A stretch of DNA of 64,000 bases, from contig NZ_JAQQKW010000005.1 in assembly GCF_028550395.1 (NCBI RefSeq), positions 248,001-312,000 of the forward strand, in the 5' to 3' direction. Numbering within the stretch: the stretch's first letter is position 1; each line of letters begins with the position of its first letter. Both the position numbers and the translations under genes were made by a program. The DNA is from Asticcacaulis currens (GTDB lineage: Bacteria > Pseudomonadota > Alphaproteobacteria > Caulobacterales > Caulobacteraceae). Of the stretch, positions 61,943 through 64,000 are shown piece after piece. The notes under the pieces are model-generated. The model did no database searches and was not told the origin of the DNA. It was given only the letters and a program-made list of their open reading frames with translations.

Positions 61943-62188
61943 CAGTGTATCGCGGATAATGGCGATCGAGCCCTGAGATTCTTCGGTGCATTCCATGTGC
62001 AGGCGGTCGATTTCTTCCTGAGCGAAGCTGCGCATCAGCATCGCGGCCTGCGGCGACAGGGCCATCAGGGTCCGCACCGAGGCGCGGGCCAGGGCGAGGG
62101 AGGCGTCGAGATCGACCAGATTGGCAGTGTCGCGCGCAACGGCAAGAGCGTACAGGCGCGACGCCACATTGGATGAGCTATCGGACAT
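61931..62188 (-). CDS. small helical hypothetical protein
   Basis: The 85-residue protein from the ATG at 62188 begins MSDSSSNVASRLYALAVARD and continues with two to three helices (DASLALARASVRTLMALSP, MRSFAQEEIDRLHMECTEES). No family recognised. Its 3' end runs into the 13-base tandem repeat. A longer in-frame version (164 residues) covers AT-rich noncoding-like sequence and is not supported. Confidence 0.6.
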   Translation of the reverse strand: MSDSSSNVASRLYALAVARDTANLVDLDASLALARASVRTLMALSPQAAMLMRSFAQEEIDRLHMECTEESQGSIAIIRDTLNMA

Positions 62189-62613
62189 ATTTGATATTCT
62201 TCTGACGGGGACGTCTTTTGGGGGAGGAAAAACCGCAGTCCCGTACAAACACACGCTCAGGCTGCGGATACAACGCGTTATACCGTTACGGCATAATATC
62301 ATGCGCCTTCCTGCGAAATCCATAAGCGACCCTTTTGCGCTCTGAAAGTCGGCCGGCAAGTTGGGCTTTGATTTTAAATGAAATTTCAAAAGACGCGGGA
62401 AATTTATGCGCGCCACCCGGCGCAATAAACGAATTTATCCGAGTGGAAGCGCTTTATTCGCGAAATAATATCGACATTTGCGAATATATGCAATTCGACA
62501 ATGCAATAATTACCGCAGCCTTTTCTTTATTGCGAAAGGATTGCACGAGGCTTACCGAAGGTCAATCCCTATTTCATTATGTGACATATTTTCACAAGGC
62601 TGCAAAACAGGCA
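62189..62613. other. AT-rich intergenic region without a supported gene
   Basis: This stretch is clearly richer in A and T than its surroundings, with words such as GATTTTAAATGAAATTTC and CGAAATAATATCGACATTTG. A 135-codon frame on the plus strand has no good start signal and runs into ppa. It may be a regulatory region, a degraded gene or a small RNA locus. Confidence 0.4.
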
Positions 62614-62643
62614 CAAAAAAAGCCCGCCGTGTGGCGGGCTTTG
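62614..62643 (-). terminator. terminator of ppa
   Basis: AAGCCCGCC and GGCGGGCTT with a four-base loop, followed on the minus strand by TTTTTTTG. It lies 20 bases after the ppa stop. Confidence 0.88.
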
Positions 62644-62662
62644 GACTTCACAGAAGACCAGA

Positions 62663-63199
62663 TCAACCGATCTTCTTGGCCAGACGTTCCTGACCTTCGC
62701 GGATCAGTTGGGCCGCCTGTTCCGGATCGCCCCACCCGATGACGCGGGTTTCCTTGTTCTTCTCCAGATCCTTGTAGTGGGCGAAGAAGTGGGTGATCTG
62801 CTCGATCAGGATGGCCGGCATCTGACGATAGCTCGACACATTGGTGTAATAGGGGTGCAGCTTGTCCACTGGCACGGCCAGGATTTTTTCGTCCTTGCCC
62901 GCCTCGTCTTCCATCAGCAGCACGCCGATCGGACGCGAGCGGATGACCACACCCGGGTAGACCGGCGTCGGCCCCACCACCAGCACGTCGCAGGGGTCGC
63001 CATCGTCAGCCAGGGTGTGCGGGATAAAGCCGTAATTGCCCGGATAGTACATCGAGGTATAGAGGAACCGATCGACGAACAGCGCGCCGGAATCCTTGTC
63101 CATTTCGTACTTGACGGGCATGCCGCCCTGCGGAATTTCGATGACGGCGTGGATGTCCCAGGGAGCGTTCGGGCCGACGGAAATCTTATCGAGATTCAT
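62663..63199 (-). CDS. ppa: inorganic pyrophosphatase
   Basis: The 178-residue soluble family I enzyme has VIEIPQGGMPVKYEMDKDSG, FLYTSMYYPGNYGFIPHTL and the signature DDGDPCDVLVVG with the metal-binding aspartates, plus the later AGKDEKILAVPVDKLHP. It hydrolyses pyrophosphate. Length is normal. The ATG at 63199 follows a short AT-rich promoter region. Confidence 0.97.
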   Translation of the reverse strand: MNLDKISVGPNAPWDIHAVIEIPQGGMPVKYEMDKDSGALFVDRFLYTSMYYPGNYGFIPHTLADDGDPCDVLVVGPTPVYPGVVIRSRPIGVLLMEDEAGKDEKILAVPVDKLHPYYTNVSSYRQMPAILIEQITHFFAHYKDLEKNKETRVIGWGDPEQAAQLIREGQERLAKKIG

Positions 63200-63412
63200 A
63201 GGATGTCTTTAATGTTAAAAGGCATTGATGATATTGTTTGCGGGCTGTCATAAGCGTTCAGCCTCTCTCGCACAAGCGAAGTCTGCGTTTTTTCTTTTCG
63301 AACTTTGCTACAATTTGTTACCCGGCAGGCAATTATCCCTTGTCAGGCGTCGGCGAAGCGCCTCAATTAGACCAAAGTCGGATAACAACAGACACTTACA
63401 AAGACCTCACCC

Positions 63413-64000
63413 ATGCAACTTATCGTCAAACTGTTCGGCAGTTGGCAGGATTTCAGCGCCCTTCTGGTCTTCATCTTCTGCTGGCTGGGCTATGAGCCCG
63501 TGCTCAAGGCGTTGTCGAAAAAATCAGGTGTGATCTTCAAGGATCTGACCATTGTGCGGCGCGCCTGGATGAAGGAAATGGTCATCCGCTCATTCAAGCT
63601 CTACGACTCCAACCTGATCGGTCATGGCGTCAATTCGATGAGCTTCTTCGCCTCGGCCAACCTCATCCTGATCGCGGCCGTAGCCGGGGCCATCTTCACC
63701 GGCGACCTGTCGTACAAGAGCGCGCACGCGCTGGGCATCGACACCTCGTCTTCGGCCCTGCTGCTGATGAAACTGGCACTGGTGATGATCTGCCTGTCGC
63801 GCGGCCTTCTCAACTTCATCTGGGCCCTGCGCCAGACCAACTATGCGGTGGCCGCCATGGGGGCCGTGCCCGAAAATATCGACAACGAAACCGCTCAGGC
63901 CTTTACCGAAGCTGTGTCCGACATCTTCGAACCGGCCATGTCCAATTTTTCGCAAGGGGTGCGCGGCTACTACTTCTCGCTGGCCGCCGCCGCGTGGCTG
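63413..64000 (+). CDS. DUF599 membrane protein, truncated by the window edge
   Basis: The frame is open to the right edge (196 codons). The protein starts MQLIVKLFGSWQDFSALLVF and has membrane segments near 14-32, 76-98 and 119-142, with RRAWMKEMVIRS, SLKLYDSN-like FKLYDSNLIGHGVNSMSFF and FIWALRQTNYAVAAMGAVP, a pattern of DUF599 proteins. Inner membrane, function unknown. Confidence 0.85.
   Translation, partial: MQLIVKLFGSWQDFSALLVFIFCWLGYEPVLKALSKKSGVIFKDLTIVRRAWMKEMVIRSFKLYDSNLIGHGVNSMSFFASANLILIAAVAGAIFTGDLSYKSAHALGIDTSSSALLLMKLALVMICLSRGLLNFIWALRQTNYAVAAMGAVPENIDNETAQAFTEAVSDIFEPAMSNFSQGVRGYYFSLAAAAWL

Noticed and set aside
62335-62742. 135-codon plus-strand ORF overlapping ppa
   Set aside because: It crosses the ppa terminator and the ppa gene in antisense and has no ribosome-binding site or recognisable domain.

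Overview
The window looks like a chromosomal segment of a Caulobacterales alphaproteobacterium, perhaps Asticcacaulis. The order rests on gene content: DUF4908, DUF3126 and TorF-type proteins, a PhaR/PhaA/PhaB set, a split MetH, and the MraZ-to-MurD order. The genus is only an impression. The DNA is GC-rich, densely coded and mostly housekeeping. There is no prophage, insertion sequence, CRISPR array or tRNA.

Layout. 1-4.4 kb: end of a glyoxalase II gene, a secreted DUF4908 protein, and polyhydroxyalkanoate genes (phaB, phaA, phaR). 4.5-11.4 kb: small hypothetical proteins, a divergent GT2/GT39 glycosyltransferase pair, a DUF1800/DUF1501 pair and a guanidinium-type SMR exporter. 11.4-12.4 kb: a stretch without conventional genes that holds three tandem, related 24-25-residue membrane mini-proteins. 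12.4-21.3 kb: fumC, pheS-pheT, a ParDE toxin-antitoxin pair, an MFS transporter, a prolyl aminopeptidase and an SdpR/SdpI-like pair. 21.3-27.6 kb: an orphan histidine kinase, then rpmH, rnpA, yidC and engB. 27.6-36.2 kb: mixed metabolism (DUF3445, cysE, Nudix, nitroreductase, queF, nitronate monooxygenase, porin). 36.3-45.7 kb: the division and wall cluster mraZ-rsmH-ftsL-ftsI-murE-murF-mraY-murD on the minus strand. 46.1-52.7 kb: the RNase P RNA gene and small genes. 52.9-61.0 kb: a methionine locus (ArsR-methyltransferase regulator, metF, methyltransferase, metH N-half, Ddl-like ligase, small protein, metH C-half). 61-64 kb: small proteins, ppa and a truncated DUF599 gene.

Two families of dispersed, modular, hairpin-forming intergenic repeats run through the window. 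Family 1 (nine copies) has a core like CCGAAAA...ACTTTTCGG between outer arms that differ from copy to copy but always pair; four copies carry a second palindromic module. It resembles the rhizobial RIME-type mosaic elements as I remember them. One copy forms the P3 arm of RNase P RNA, and another supplies the apparent ribosome-binding site of the DUF1501 gene. Family 2 (about 15 loci) is built from CCTCCC/GGGAGG hairpins with copy-specific stems.

The best candidates for undescribed biology are the tandem mini-protein cluster, the repeat inside RNase P RNA, and the arrangement and operator of the methionine locus. Everything here was read by eye; no database search or folding program was run.
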